From Umezawaea sp042738955 (lineage in GTDB: Bacteria > Actinomycetota > Actinomycetes > Mycobacteriales > Pseudonocardiaceae): a stretch of DNA of 64,000 nt. The position numbers and the translations under genes are program-made. Below, one piece after another: positions 19,439-31,706 of the stretch (within the stretch, counting starts at the first letter, position 1; every line of letters starts with the position of its first letter). The notes beneath the pieces were generated by a model. It saw only the letters and a list, made by a program, of their open reading frames with translations, was not told where the DNA came from and made no database searches. The stretch spans positions 1-64,000 of the forward strand of contig NZ_JBHYHC010000005.1 in assembly GCF_042738955.1 (NCBI RefSeq). The letters are read 5' to 3'.

Positions 19439-20266
19439 ATGACCACTACCGTCCTGGTGCTCGCGAGCACCGGCAAGACCGGCTCCCGAGTCGCCACGGC
19501 CCTCACGAAGCGCGGGCTCGACGTCCGCACCGCCGCCCGCGCGGGCGGCGACGTCCGGTTCGACTGGGACGACCCGAGCACCCACGGCCCAGCGCTGGCG
19601 GGCGTCGACCGCCTCTACCTCGTCCCGCCGGTCATGCGGCTGGACTACGCGGGCTCGGTGTCGGCGTTCCTCGACCTCGCGGAGGCCGCGGGCGTCCGCC
19701 ACGTCACGTTCCTGAGCGCCTACGGCGTCGGCCAGGCCCCGCCGTGGACGCCGTTGCGGGCCGTCGAACTCGACCTGCTCGGCCGCGACACCCCCACCCA
19801 CTCCCTGCTGCGGCCGGCGTGGTTCATGCAGAACTTCAGCGAAACGTTCCTCAAGCCCGTCGGCGGGGAGGTCGTGGTGCCCACGGGCGAGGGGGCGGAG
19901 GCGTTCGTCGACGTCGAGGACATCGCCGCCGTGGCCGCCGAGACGCTGGCCCTCCCCGAGGCGCACGCGGGCGCGGCCTACGAGATCACCGGGCCGGAGG
20001 CGCTCACCGTGGCCGAGGCCGCCGCGCTCATCGCGGCGGCGACCGGGAAACCCTTGCGGCACCACGACATCGACCGTGAAGTGTGGATCGACGCCAGTGT
20101 CGCAGCGGGTGTGGCGGCCGAGTACGCCGACGTGCTGCGGACGTTGACCGCGACCATCGCCTCGGGCGCGGGCTCCCGTCCGAACAGGACGGTCGAGGAG
20201 GTCACCGGGACGCCGCCGACCACGTTCGCCGACTTCGCCCGGCGCACCGCCGGGGCGTGGCTCTAG
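19439..20266 (+). CDS. NmrA-like NAD(P)-binding oxidoreductase
   Basis: Protein of 275 residues with an N-terminal Rossmann motif VLVLASTGKTGSRVA and the NmrA/HSCARG fold (FLSAYGVGQ, LLRPAWFMQNFSE, VDVEDIAAVAAE). Members act as quinone or NAD(P)H-dependent reductases or as redox sensors without catalysis. It starts with ATG at 19439, giving MTTTVLVLAST. Its stop codon shares a CTAG with the convergent gene at 20263. The true reaction is unknown. Confidence 0.87.
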   Translation: MTTTVLVLASTGKTGSRVATALTKRGLDVRTAARAGGDVRFDWDDPSTHGPALAGVDRLYLVPPVMRLDYAGSVSAFLDLAEAAGVRHVTFLSAYGVGQAPPWTPLRAVELDLLGRDTPTHSLLRPAWFMQNFSETFLKPVGGEVVVPTGEGAEAFVDVEDIAAVAAETLALPEAHAGAAYEITGPEALTVAEAAALIAAATGKPLRHHDIDREVWIDASVAAGVAAEYADVLRTLTATIASGAGSRPNRTVEEVTGTPPTTFADFARRTAGAWL

Positions 20267-20928
20267 CCCTGCGCGGCCACGACGAGCGCGGTCACGGCCC
20301 CGAGCGCGCGTCCCAGCAGTTCCTGGTCCTCGTCCGGCAGCGACCGGCTCGCGTGCACCATCTGCGCCGCCGTCAGCAGCCGCGTCCAGTCCTCCTGGGA
20401 GCCGAGGTTGCCCAGGTGGGCGGGCAGCAGCAGGCCCAGTGCCTTCAGGTCGGCGCGGGCGCACAGCCTCGCCACCAGGGTCTCCAGCTCGGGCGGACCG
20501 TCCAGGTCGGACCGGCCGGTGGCGCGCAGCCCCTCGGCGACCGCGAACCGGATCCCGTCGCCGTACGGCCCGGCGGGCAGGTCGGCCACCCGCTCGGCGG
20601 CGGCCGCGTAGTGGCGGCGGGCCTCGGCGTCGTCGCCCAGGTCGCGCTGGGCCTTGGCGATGGTCAGGTGCAGCGACGGGTAGAAGCCGCGCACCCGCTC
20701 GTCGCCGACCTCGTCGGCCCGCTCCAGGCACTCCACGTTCCAGCGCAGGACGTCCTCGGGCGTCTCCTGGTGCCGGGCGAGGTAGTGCGCCGCGACGCAC
20801 GCCTCGTAGTCGTCGGTCGCGGCGTCCCACGCCTCGGTGAACAGGCGGCGGGCGTCGTCGGTCCGGCCCTCGGCCTCGGCGCGCATCCCCTCGCCACACA
20901 GCCGCACGACCGCGTTGTCCGGATCCAT
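20263..20928 (-). CDS. TPR-like helical protein of unknown function
   Basis: Cytosolic protein of 221 residues, alanine- and leucine-rich, predicted to be all helical with tetratricopeptide-like pairs (about 10-150): ARRLFTEAWDAATDDYEACVAAHYLARHQ and the following segments. Similar proteins are widespread in actinobacteria without a firm function. It lies 16 bases downstream of the SpoIIE-type phosphatase gene on the same strand, so the two may be cotranscribed and functionally linked. Confidence 0.75.
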   Translation of the reverse strand: MDPDNAVVRLCGEGMRAEAEGRTDDARRLFTEAWDAATDDYEACVAAHYLARHQETPEDVLRWNVECLERADEVGDERVRGFYPSLHLTIAKAQRDLGDDAEARRHYAAAAERVADLPAGPYGDGIRFAVAEGLRATGRSDLDGPPELETLVARLCARADLKALGLLLPAHLGNLGSQEDWTRLLTAAQMVHASRSLPDEDQELLGRALGAVTALVVAAQG

Positions 20929-20944
20929 CCAGCCCTCCCGGTGG

Positions 20945-22414
20945 TCAGCCCGTCGGCGCAGCCTGCACGGCGAGCAGGGTGATGTCGTCGTGCTCGGACG
21001 GGCCCAGCCAGTCGAAGACGGCGCGGCGGACCACGTCCACGGTCGCGTCGGCGCGCAGGCCAGCGCACTCGCCGACGACGGCTTGCAGGCGTTCCTCGCC
21101 GAACAGCTCCTCGCGGTCGGACTCGGCGCGGGCCTCGGTGATGCCGTCGCTGTAGAGCAGCATCGTCTCCCCCGGCTTGACCACGACCGACGTCTCCTGG
21201 AACCGCACGTCCGACAGCACGCCGACGATGCCGCCGCGCGCGACGACCTCCTCGACCGTGCCGTTCGCCCGCAGCACGACCGGCGGCGGGTGGCCGCCGG
21301 ACGCGACGGTCAGCCGCAGGCCGCCGTCGTCGGTCTGCGCGAGGGTGCCCACGACGAGCGTGGTGAACAGTTTGCTGCCCGCCGCCACCAGCGCGGCGTT
21401 GAGCAGGTACAGCAGTTGCGCGGGGCGCTGCTCGACCAGCAGCAGCGTGTGCAGCGAGCGCCGCACGCGGCCGGAGTGGACGGCGGCCTCCAGCCCGTTG
21501 CCGCACACGTCGCCGAGCACGAAGGTCGCGGTGCCGTCCTCGCGCAGGTGCACGTCGTAGAAGTCGCCGCCGACCCCGGCGCGGCGGGCCGCCGGGTGGT
21601 AGCCGGCCGCGAGCAGCGTGCCCGGCACGTCGGGCAGCGTGGACGGCAGCAGGTCGGCGCGCAGGACCTCGACGACCCTGCTCTGCTCGCCGTGCCGGGT
21701 CGCGGCCTCCAGCGCGCGGGCGGCGTGGTCGCCGTAGCGGCGGACGGACTCGACCTCGGCGGCGGTGAACGGTTCGCGCGGCACGCGGCGGATCAGCACC
21801 AGCGTGCCCAGCGAGGCGCCGTTGCGGATCAGCGGCACGGCGTGCGCGGATCCGGGCTCGCCGAAGTCCACGGGCAGGTCCGGGGTGGCCTCCTGGCCGA
21901 ACTCGGCGTGGCCGACCGCGCCGTCCAGCACGTCGAGCAGGCCGGTCACCACGCCCGCGGACTGGCGGGTCGTGCGGGCGCGGGCGACCTCGCCGGAGCC
22001 CTTCGCGCCGAACCACCACTCGACCCGGCCGCGCGGCGCGGGCACGATCACGGCGCACTGGTCCGCGAGGTGGGCCAGCGCCAGTTCGACGATGGCGCGC
22101 AGCGTGTCCGGGCGGTCGGTGGCCGCGGAGAGCCTGCGCAGGGCCTCGTCCAGGAACGCGGTGTCCCAGCCGACCGGCGGGTCGAGGTAGCAGGCGGTCC
22201 AGCCGTCGCCCATGTCCTGGCGGCGGGCCGCGACCGTCAGCCGGTCGCCCGGCGACAGGTCCGGGTACAGCTCCACCGCGGCGGGGTTCACCAAGGCCAC
22301 GGTGTCGGTCGGGTCCACGACGGCCACGGCCTCGCGCAGGCCGTCGACCAGCAGCCGCCAGGCGGGCAGGCCGATTCCGGGTGCTTCCGCGTCCACACGG
22401 TGCCCCTGGGCCAT
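20945..22414 (-). CDS. PAS-GAF-SpoIIE protein phosphatase
   Basis: PP2C-type serine phosphatase of 489 residues: PAS-like domain (about 15-95), GAF domain (95-245) and SpoIIE domain (265-487). The metal-binding motifs GVGGDFYDV, GDVCGNGLEA, LYSDGITEARA and HDDITLLAV are all intact, so it should be active. Such enzymes dephosphorylate STAS anti-anti-sigma proteins in partner-switching cascades. Two STAS proteins and two RsbW-like ATPases are encoded within 10 kb. It is divergent from the giant histidine kinase gene, with only about 100 bases between the starts. Confidence 0.9.
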   Translation of the reverse strand: MAQGHRVDAEAPGIGLPAWRLLVDGLREAVAVVDPTDTVALVNPAAVELYPDLSPGDRLTVAARRQDMGDGWTACYLDPPVGWDTAFLDEALRRLSAATDRPDTLRAIVELALAHLADQCAVIVPAPRGRVEWWFGAKGSGEVARARTTRQSAGVVTGLLDVLDGAVGHAEFGQEATPDLPVDFGEPGSAHAVPLIRNGASLGTLVLIRRVPREPFTAAEVESVRRYGDHAARALEAATRHGEQSRVVEVLRADLLPSTLPDVPGTLLAAGYHPAARRAGVGGDFYDVHLREDGTATFVLGDVCGNGLEAAVHSGRVRRSLHTLLLVEQRPAQLLYLLNAALVAAGSKLFTTLVVGTLAQTDDGGLRLTVASGGHPPPVVLRANGTVEEVVARGGIVGVLSDVRFQETSVVVKPGETMLLYSDGITEARAESDREELFGEERLQAVVGECAGLRADATVDVVRRAVFDWLGPSEHDDITLLAVQAAPTG

Positions 22415-22519
22415 CGGCTGTGCTCCTGAGGTGTGGGGGTCGGTGGCGGCCGGTCTTCAACCTATCGGACCGGGTCGTGGGAGGCTGGTGGCAGATCGCC
22501 GATTCTCGCGGAGGCTGTG

Positions 22520-27033
<4,514 letters not shown>

Positions 27034-27037
<4 letters not shown>

Positions 27038-27351
27038 GCCTCCGTCGCCTGGCCGACCGAGTCGTGGATGCTCATCACCCCGGTGAGGTCGGTCAGGCGG
27101 AACAGCTTGTGCACCGCGGGCCGCGGCGCGGCCAACCGGAACGACCCGTCCAACCGCCGGTGCCAGTCGACCAGCAGCGCCAACCCGGTGGAATCCATGA
27201 ACCTCACCTCGGCGAGATCCACGACCAGCCGCGACGCCGCGACGCGTTCCAGGTGGTCGGACAAGGTGGGAACGGTCTCGGCGTCGAGCTCGCCGGACAC
27301 GACCACGACCTCCCACTCGCCGTGGACCTCACTGCGCACCTGCAAGTCCAT
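27034..27351 (-). CDS. STAS domain anti-anti-sigma factor
   Basis: Protein of 105 residues that is a single STAS domain. The phosphorylatable serine is in VRFMDSTGLALLVD. In its unphosphorylated form such a protein sequesters an RsbW-type kinase. The ATG at 27351 (MDLQVRSEV) has an AAGGA ten bases upstream; a GTG at 27372 in frame is possible. Its stop overlaps that of the convergent histidine kinase gene, and an RsbW-like ATPase is encoded 157 bases away in the opposite direction. Confidence 0.9.
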
Positions 27352-27507
27352 CGTCCCCGCGTCCTTCCACACGACCGACGTCGCGACCTAGGAGATCGTG
27401 CAGCAAGACCCACCCCGGCGCGAGCACCGGGTGGCCGAAGCGGCGAACCATCCGGTGGATGTGCGACGATGCGGTCCGGCCGATCAAGGGCGAGCGGGGA
27501 GCGGGAT

Positions 27508-27897
27508 GTGCTGAACGAACCAGCGACACCCGTCGCCGTCGTGCTCCCGGCGGAGTCCGGCTCGTGCTCGCGGGCTCGACGACTGGTCGACGAAGCGGTC
27601 ACGAACTGGGGCCTGCCGGAGGAGTTCGCGGACGACGCCGCACTGGTGGTCACCGAACTGGTGTCCAACGGGGCGGACCACGCCGAAGGGCCACTGCGCC
27701 TCACGGTGACCCGAACGGAGAACGGCGTGCGCATCGAGGTGCACGACCGCTCCGGAGCGATGCCGGTGGTGAGACCGGTGAGCCCGGAATCGCCGCGCGG
27801 GCGAGGGATGATCATCGTGAACGCGCTGAGCGCGGAGTGGGGCGTGGCACCGGACGCCGACGGGAAGACGGTGTGGGCCGAGTTGGTGGTGGGGTAG
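27508..27897 (+). CDS. RsbW-like ATP-binding protein (anti-sigma kinase type)
   Basis: HATPase_c_2 protein of 129 residues. The N box is VVTELVSNGADHAEG and the G1/G2 parts are VRIEVHDRSGAMP and ESPRGRGMIIVNALS. It is of the small actinobacterial RsbW/SpoIIAB type that phosphorylates STAS proteins and may bind a sigma factor; no sigma factor is encoded nearby. GTG at 27508 has a GGGGAG six bases upstream. It is divergent from the STAS gene, its likely partner. Confidence 0.87.
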   Translation: MLNEPATPVAVVLPAESGSCSRARRLVDEAVTNWGLPEEFADDAALVVTELVSNGADHAEGPLRLTVTRTENGVRIEVHDRSGAMPVVRPVSPESPRGRGMIIVNALSAEWGVAPDADGKTVWAELVVG

Positions 27898-27900
27898 GTC

Positions 27901-27990
27901 CTGGGGTTTGGCTTTGGCTGGGGTTTCGGCTTTGGCTGGGTTCGGCTGGGGTTTCGTCTGGGCTGAGTTTGGTCGGGGTCGGGGGTCTCC
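27901..27990 (+). repeat. GT-rich imperfect tandem repeat
   Basis: Units of 17-18 bases with the form CTGGGGTTTSGGCTTTGG occur about three times, followed by shorter variants. The many GGG/GGGG runs could form a G-quadruplex on the plus strand. It starts at the stop codon of the RsbW-like gene and may act in its 3' end. Confidence 0.55.
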
Positions 27991-28039
27991 CGGTTGCCGC
28001 GGGTTCCAGCGTGCTCACCAGGCGATTTGCGTCGTTGGA

Positions 28040-28157
28040 GTGGCCGATTTGACTTGGGGGCCCCTCATTTCGGCCTTGATCGGGCCAAAAGGCAGTGCCC
28101 CAAAGCCCTGCCCGATCTCCAATTTTAAGGCCGAAATCCCCAAGTAAAATCGGCCAC
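28040..28157. repeat. long imperfect hairpin element, copy 2
   Basis: Three nested inverted pairs: 28040-28059 with 28138-28157 (19 of 20 bases), 28067-28077 with 28127-28137 (11 of 11), and 28078-28084 with 28111-28117 (7 of 7), around a 26-base loop. The right arm is repeated at 27-63. No terminal open frame or transposase is linked to it. Confidence 0.8.
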
Positions 28158-28199
28158 GGTTGCGTGCGGCCCGTAGCGTTCCGTAGCAGGTCAACAGGC

Positions 28200-28318
28200 G
28201 AACGCCAGTCCCGTAAGTAGGCGCCATGCTTGTGCCAGTCCCGTAGATGGTCATCACTCGGCTGCCGGTCTCTTGGTGGGTCGTCTGGTCGGCTGCCGGT
28301 GGTCATGAGTCACCAGAA
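28200..28318. repeat. degenerate repeats, second locus
   Basis: GCCAGTCCCGTA occurs at about 28204 and 28234, followed by more degenerate GCTGCCGGTC and GGTCATSASTC pieces. The same core sequences in the same relative place beside the hairpin element occur at 81-195. Confidence 0.5.
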
Positions 28319-28734
28319 CACCACCCCCTCCTCCGGCCGGCGAACCGGGAGATTCTCACTCCCGTCCTCCGCGAATCGACACCTCGTCGACCCTCACCCA
28401 CACCCCGCCAACCCCCTCCATACCTTCCCTCCTCCTCCGTTCACATACCGGACCCGGCTTCCCACTCACCGGACCTCTCCCCCCACCGTGATCCATTCCC
28501 CAATGGACGGTCCACACCCGTTGCACCCGGCCACTTTCCCTCTCCATCCCTCTCCGAAGACCAACTCTCCCAACGCTGAGCATCGTCACGGATGGCCCTT
28601 TCCCGTGTCCCTCCAATGGACCAGTGGGCTACGGCCGCCTCAGGGACATTTGCCCCACCTGGGACACTGTGGGTTTGATCGAGTGCTCTAGTGGGCATGA
28701 ACCATGTCCCTACGTGACTTCAGGAGGCGCTGGA

Positions 28735-29691
28735 ATGCCCGGTAGACCCGAGCGGGTCGGAGTGCTCGACGTCGGCTGTTTCAGTGCTCAGCTCGTTGTC
28801 GTGGACCGGGCACAGGGGTCGCTTCTGCACCCCGAGGTGTCGCACAAGGTGCGGTTGCGGATGGATCGGGCGTTGGACGAGCGCGGGCGGATCAGCAAAG
28901 CCGGTGTGGACGAGCTGGTGGCCGCTGTGCGGCAAGCCCGTCGACTCGCTGATCGGGCCGAGGTGGAGACGCTGGTGCCGTTCGCCACCTCGGTGATCCG
29001 GGACGCCGCCAACGGGGCCGAGGTCATGGAGCAGGTCGCCGCACGGGCCGGGGTCGGGCTCGGGGTGTTGTCCGGGCCTGAGGAAGCCCGGCTGTCCTAC
29101 CTGGCCGCGCGGCGGTGGTTCGGGTGGTCTGCCGGACGGCTCGTCGTGCTGGACGTCGGTGGTGGGACGGTGGAGATCGCCGGGGGACTGTCCGAGACGC
29201 CGGAGTTCGCGCGGTCGTTCCCGTTGGGGGCTCGGACGTTGACGCGGGAGTGGCTGGACGACGCCGCGGCTTCTCCTCGTCGTTTGCGCGACCTGCGGTC
29301 GCACCTGGTGGACAGCATCGGGGCCGTGCTGCCGTCGACGATCGACGGGCGGGCGGTCGGGTGTTCCAAGGTGTTCGAGCAGCTGGCGCGGCTCGCCGGG
29401 GCTCGGCCGCAGCGGGAAGGGCCCTCGGTGCTGCGGCAACTGACTTTGGCCGACCTGCGGTCGTGGATCCCGAAGCTGGCGTCGCGGTCGACGCGGCAGC
29501 GCGCTCGGCTGCCCGGCATCTCCGCGCACCGGGCGCGGCAGTCGCTGGCGGGCGCGGTCGTCGCCGAGGCGTTGATGTCCACCGCCGGTCACGAGGTCGT
29601 GGAGATCTGCCCGTGGTCCACCAGGGAAGGTCTGCTGCTGAGCCTGATCGAGCACCGCGCCCGCTCGGGTGGACGCGTCAGGGTCGCCTGA
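28735..29691 (+). CDS. Ppx/GppA family phosphatase
   Basis: ASKHA-fold exopolyphosphatase or pppGpp phosphatase of 318 residues. The phosphate-binding segments are VGVLDVGCFSAQLVVVD and VLDVGGGTVEIAGG; the catalytic glutamate region is SGPEEARLSYLAARR. The length matches the short actinobacterial Ppx1 type (as in mycobacterial Rv0496). AGGAGG lies seven bases before the ATG at 28735. It heads a small rightward run of signalling genes, with the STAS gene following closely, which ties polyphosphate or alarmone turnover to the stress islet. Confidence 0.9.
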   Translation: MPGRPERVGVLDVGCFSAQLVVVDRAQGSLLHPEVSHKVRLRMDRALDERGRISKAGVDELVAAVRQARRLADRAEVETLVPFATSVIRDAANGAEVMEQVAARAGVGLGVLSGPEEARLSYLAARRWFGWSAGRLVVLDVGGGTVEIAGGLSETPEFARSFPLGARTLTREWLDDAAASPRRLRDLRSHLVDSIGAVLPSTIDGRAVGCSKVFEQLARLAGARPQREGPSVLRQLTLADLRSWIPKLASRSTRQRARLPGISAHRARQSLAGAVVAEALMSTAGHEVVEICPWSTREGLLLSLIEHRARSGGRVRVA

Positions 29692-29707
29692 CGTGCCGCG
29701 GGAGACG

Positions 29708-30061
29708 ATGACGCTCGCGGTCGAGACCGACCGCTCGGGGCGCGTGGTGGTGTCCGTCCGCGGCGAGATCGACCAGGCCGCGGCGGAGAAGCTGCTGCAC
29801 AAGCTGGACCGGCTGGTCGCCGAGGGGCGGTCGCGGATCGTGCTGGACATGGCCGAGGTCCGGTTCTGCTCGGCGCAAGCCCTGAGCGCGCTGGTGCGGA
29901 CCCGTGCGCGGGCCGACCGGGCGGGCGGGTGGCTGCGGTTGGCGGGCACCCCGCCGCACGTGCGGAAGGTGATCGCCGTGACGGACCTGGACCGGCTGCT
30001 GCCCAACCACGAGGACGTGGCGGCCGCGCTGCTCGGTCGACGGGCCCCCGCGGCGAAGTAA
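29708..30061 (+). CDS. STAS domain anti-anti-sigma factor
   Basis: Single STAS domain protein of 117 residues. The expected phosphoserine lies in VRFCSAQALSALV; the usual DSxG motif is changed to CSAQ, so the serine is kept but the preceding acidic residue is lost. ATG 29708 follows CGGGAG at close spacing; a GTG at 29693, one base after the ppx stop, is possible. It is almost certainly cotranscribed with the ppx gene. Confidence 0.87.
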   Translation: MTLAVETDRSGRVVVSVRGEIDQAAAEKLLHKLDRLVAEGRSRIVLDMAEVRFCSAQALSALVRTRARADRAGGWLRLAGTPPHVRKVIAVTDLDRLLPNHEDVAAALLGRRAPAAK

Positions 30062-30092
30062 AAGCGGTGGACGCCCGTCGTACGGTGCCACC

Positions 30093-30596
30093 GTGGAGAT
30101 CCGCACCGCCCGGCCGGACGAGCTGGAAGAGCTGCAACGGCTCGAGGACGCCTCCGGCGAGCTGTTCCGCGAGATCGGCATGCCCGAGATCGCCGACGAC
30201 GACCCGCTGTCCCTCGCCGTGCTCGCGCACCTGCGAGCACTGGGGCAGGTGTGGGTCGCGGTCGACCCCGAGCCGGTGGCGTGGATCGCCGCGGCCGAGG
30301 TCGACGGGTGCGCGCACGTCGAGCAGGTCAGCGTGCACCCGGACCACTCGAGGCGGGGTGTCGGCAGGCGGCTGATCGACCACGTGGACGCCTGGTCACG
30401 GGCGCGCGGGCACGCCGGGTTGACGCTGACCACGTTCCGGGACGTGCCGTGGAACGGCCCGTACTACGAGCGCCTCGGATTCCGGCAGGTCACCGAACTG
30501 ACGCCGGGGCTGGTGGAGATCGTCGCGCGCGAGACCGCGCACGGGCTGGACCCGGAGGCCCGCGTCTGCCTGCGGCGCGACCACGCGGGGGCATGA
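30093..30596 (+). CDS. GNAT family N-acetyltransferase
   Basis: GNAT fold of 167 residues. The acetyl-CoA site is in VEQVSVHPDHSRRGVGRRLIDHV, with the RRGVGRR loop, and the C-terminal part has the YYERLGFRQV motif. GTG at 30093 lies 31 bases after the STAS gene, so it may belong to the same transcript. The acyl acceptor is unknown. Confidence 0.87.
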   Translation: MEIRTARPDELEELQRLEDASGELFREIGMPEIADDDPLSLAVLAHLRALGQVWVAVDPEPVAWIAAAEVDGCAHVEQVSVHPDHSRRGVGRRLIDHVDAWSRARGHAGLTLTTFRDVPWNGPYYERLGFRQVTELTPGLVEIVARETAHGLDPEARVCLRRDHAGA

Positions 30597-30677
30597 CGAG
30601 CGTCTCAGCCCATCCTGGTTTCGGGGCGGTGACGAGGGGGCACTCCTCCGCGTGACCCGCCACCGGAGGATGTCCAG

Positions 30678-31589
30678 ATGGTCGACTTCGTCCACGAAGC
30701 CCTGTTCTACCGGGACCCCGGCCAGTACCTGGCCGGGACCGTGCCGTTCGTCCTCGACGGGCTCGCCGCGGGCGACCCCGTCCTCGTCGCCGTTCCGCCG
30801 CGCAACGTCGACCTGATCCGCACCGAGCTGGGCGCGAAGTCCGAGCACGTCGAGTTCCTGGACATGACCGACGGCGGCCGCAACCCCGGCCGGATCATCC
30901 CCGGCGTGCTGACGCCGTTCGCGAACGCCCACCCCGCGCGGGTGCGGATCATCGGCGAGCCGATCTGGGCCGGTCGCACGCCGACCGAGTACCCGGCGTG
31001 CGTGCAGCACGAGGCGCTGATCAACACCGCGTTCGACGGCCGGGACGCGATGATCCTCTGTCCGTACGACACGTCCATGCTGGCCCAGGACGTGCTGGTG
31101 GACGCCGAGCGCACACACCCGATCCTCGTGGACGAGGACGGGCGCAAGGCCAGCCCCCGCTACGACGACCCGGCGCGCACGGCCGCCGACTTCAACCTCC
31201 CCCTGCCTCCCCCGCCTCGCTCGGCGCAGGCGTACTGGTTCGACCTGCACAGCCTCCCCGCGACCCGCAGGCTCGTGACGGACTACGCCGAGGTGGCCGG
31301 TCTCTCCGAGGACCAGGTGGACGACCTCGTGCTCGCGGTGAACGAGCTGACGACCAACAGCATCGAGCACGCGGCGGGCGGCGGCGAGCTGCTCGTGTGG
31401 CACGAGGGGTCGACCGTGGTGTGCGAGGTGCGCGACCGCGGGGTGCTGCGCGACCCGATGATCGGCCGCGTCCGGCCCCGGCCGAACGCCAGGGGCGGGT
31501 ACGGCGTGGTGATGGTGAACCTCCTGTGCGACCTCGTCCGCGTCCACACGGACGAGAACGGGACGGCCGTCCGCGTGCACGTCGGCTGA
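30678..31589 (+). CDS. MEDS sensor / RsbW-like ATPase
   Basis: Protein of 303 residues: N-terminal MEDS (DcmR-like sensory) domain (about 1-165, HEALFYRDPGQYLAGTVPFV) and C-terminal HATPase_c_2 domain (about 185-300; N box VLAVNELTTNSIEHA, G region NARGGYGVVMVNLLCD). In actinobacteria this combination is an anti-sigma regulatory factor whose kinase part is coupled to a sensor. GGAGG at 30665-30669 precedes the ATG by eight bases. It adds a second RsbW-like kinase to the region. Confidence 0.88.
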   Translation: MVDFVHEALFYRDPGQYLAGTVPFVLDGLAAGDPVLVAVPPRNVDLIRTELGAKSEHVEFLDMTDGGRNPGRIIPGVLTPFANAHPARVRIIGEPIWAGRTPTEYPACVQHEALINTAFDGRDAMILCPYDTSMLAQDVLVDAERTHPILVDEDGRKASPRYDDPARTAADFNLPLPPPPRSAQAYWFDLHSLPATRRLVTDYAEVAGLSEDQVDDLVLAVNELTTNSIEHAAGGGELLVWHEGSTVVCEVRDRGVLRDPMIGRVRPRPNARGGYGVVMVNLLCDLVRVHTDENGTAVRVHVG

Positions 31590-31706
31590 GACATCACCCG
31601 ATCGGGCCTGCTTGACGGGCTCATGTCACGTGGTGGCCTCGCCGCCGTCATCCTGGACTGGTTGTCTGGAGGCATTCCGGACGCCGTCGGCGGAGGCCCT
31701 CCACAC

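Larger units (their letters stand above)
27898..28734. other. 837-bp non-coding region with repeats
   Basis: No credible gene on either strand. It holds, in order: GT-rich imperfect repeats (27901-27990), a long imperfect hairpin (28040-28157), degenerate CAGTCCCG repeats (28200-28318), a C-rich, G-poor stretch (about 28321-28620), and the promoter side of the ppx gene with AGGAGG at 28722-28727. Confidence 0.7.

Noticed and set aside
20263..20928. annotation as an rRNA methyltransferase
   Set aside because: Some relatives carry that label, but no SAM-binding motif is visible; the sequence is only TPR-like helices.
28230..28691. 153-codon plus-strand frame in the C-rich region
   Set aside because: Proline/histidine/serine-rich, no ribosome site, codon use unlike genes here, and no recognisable domain.
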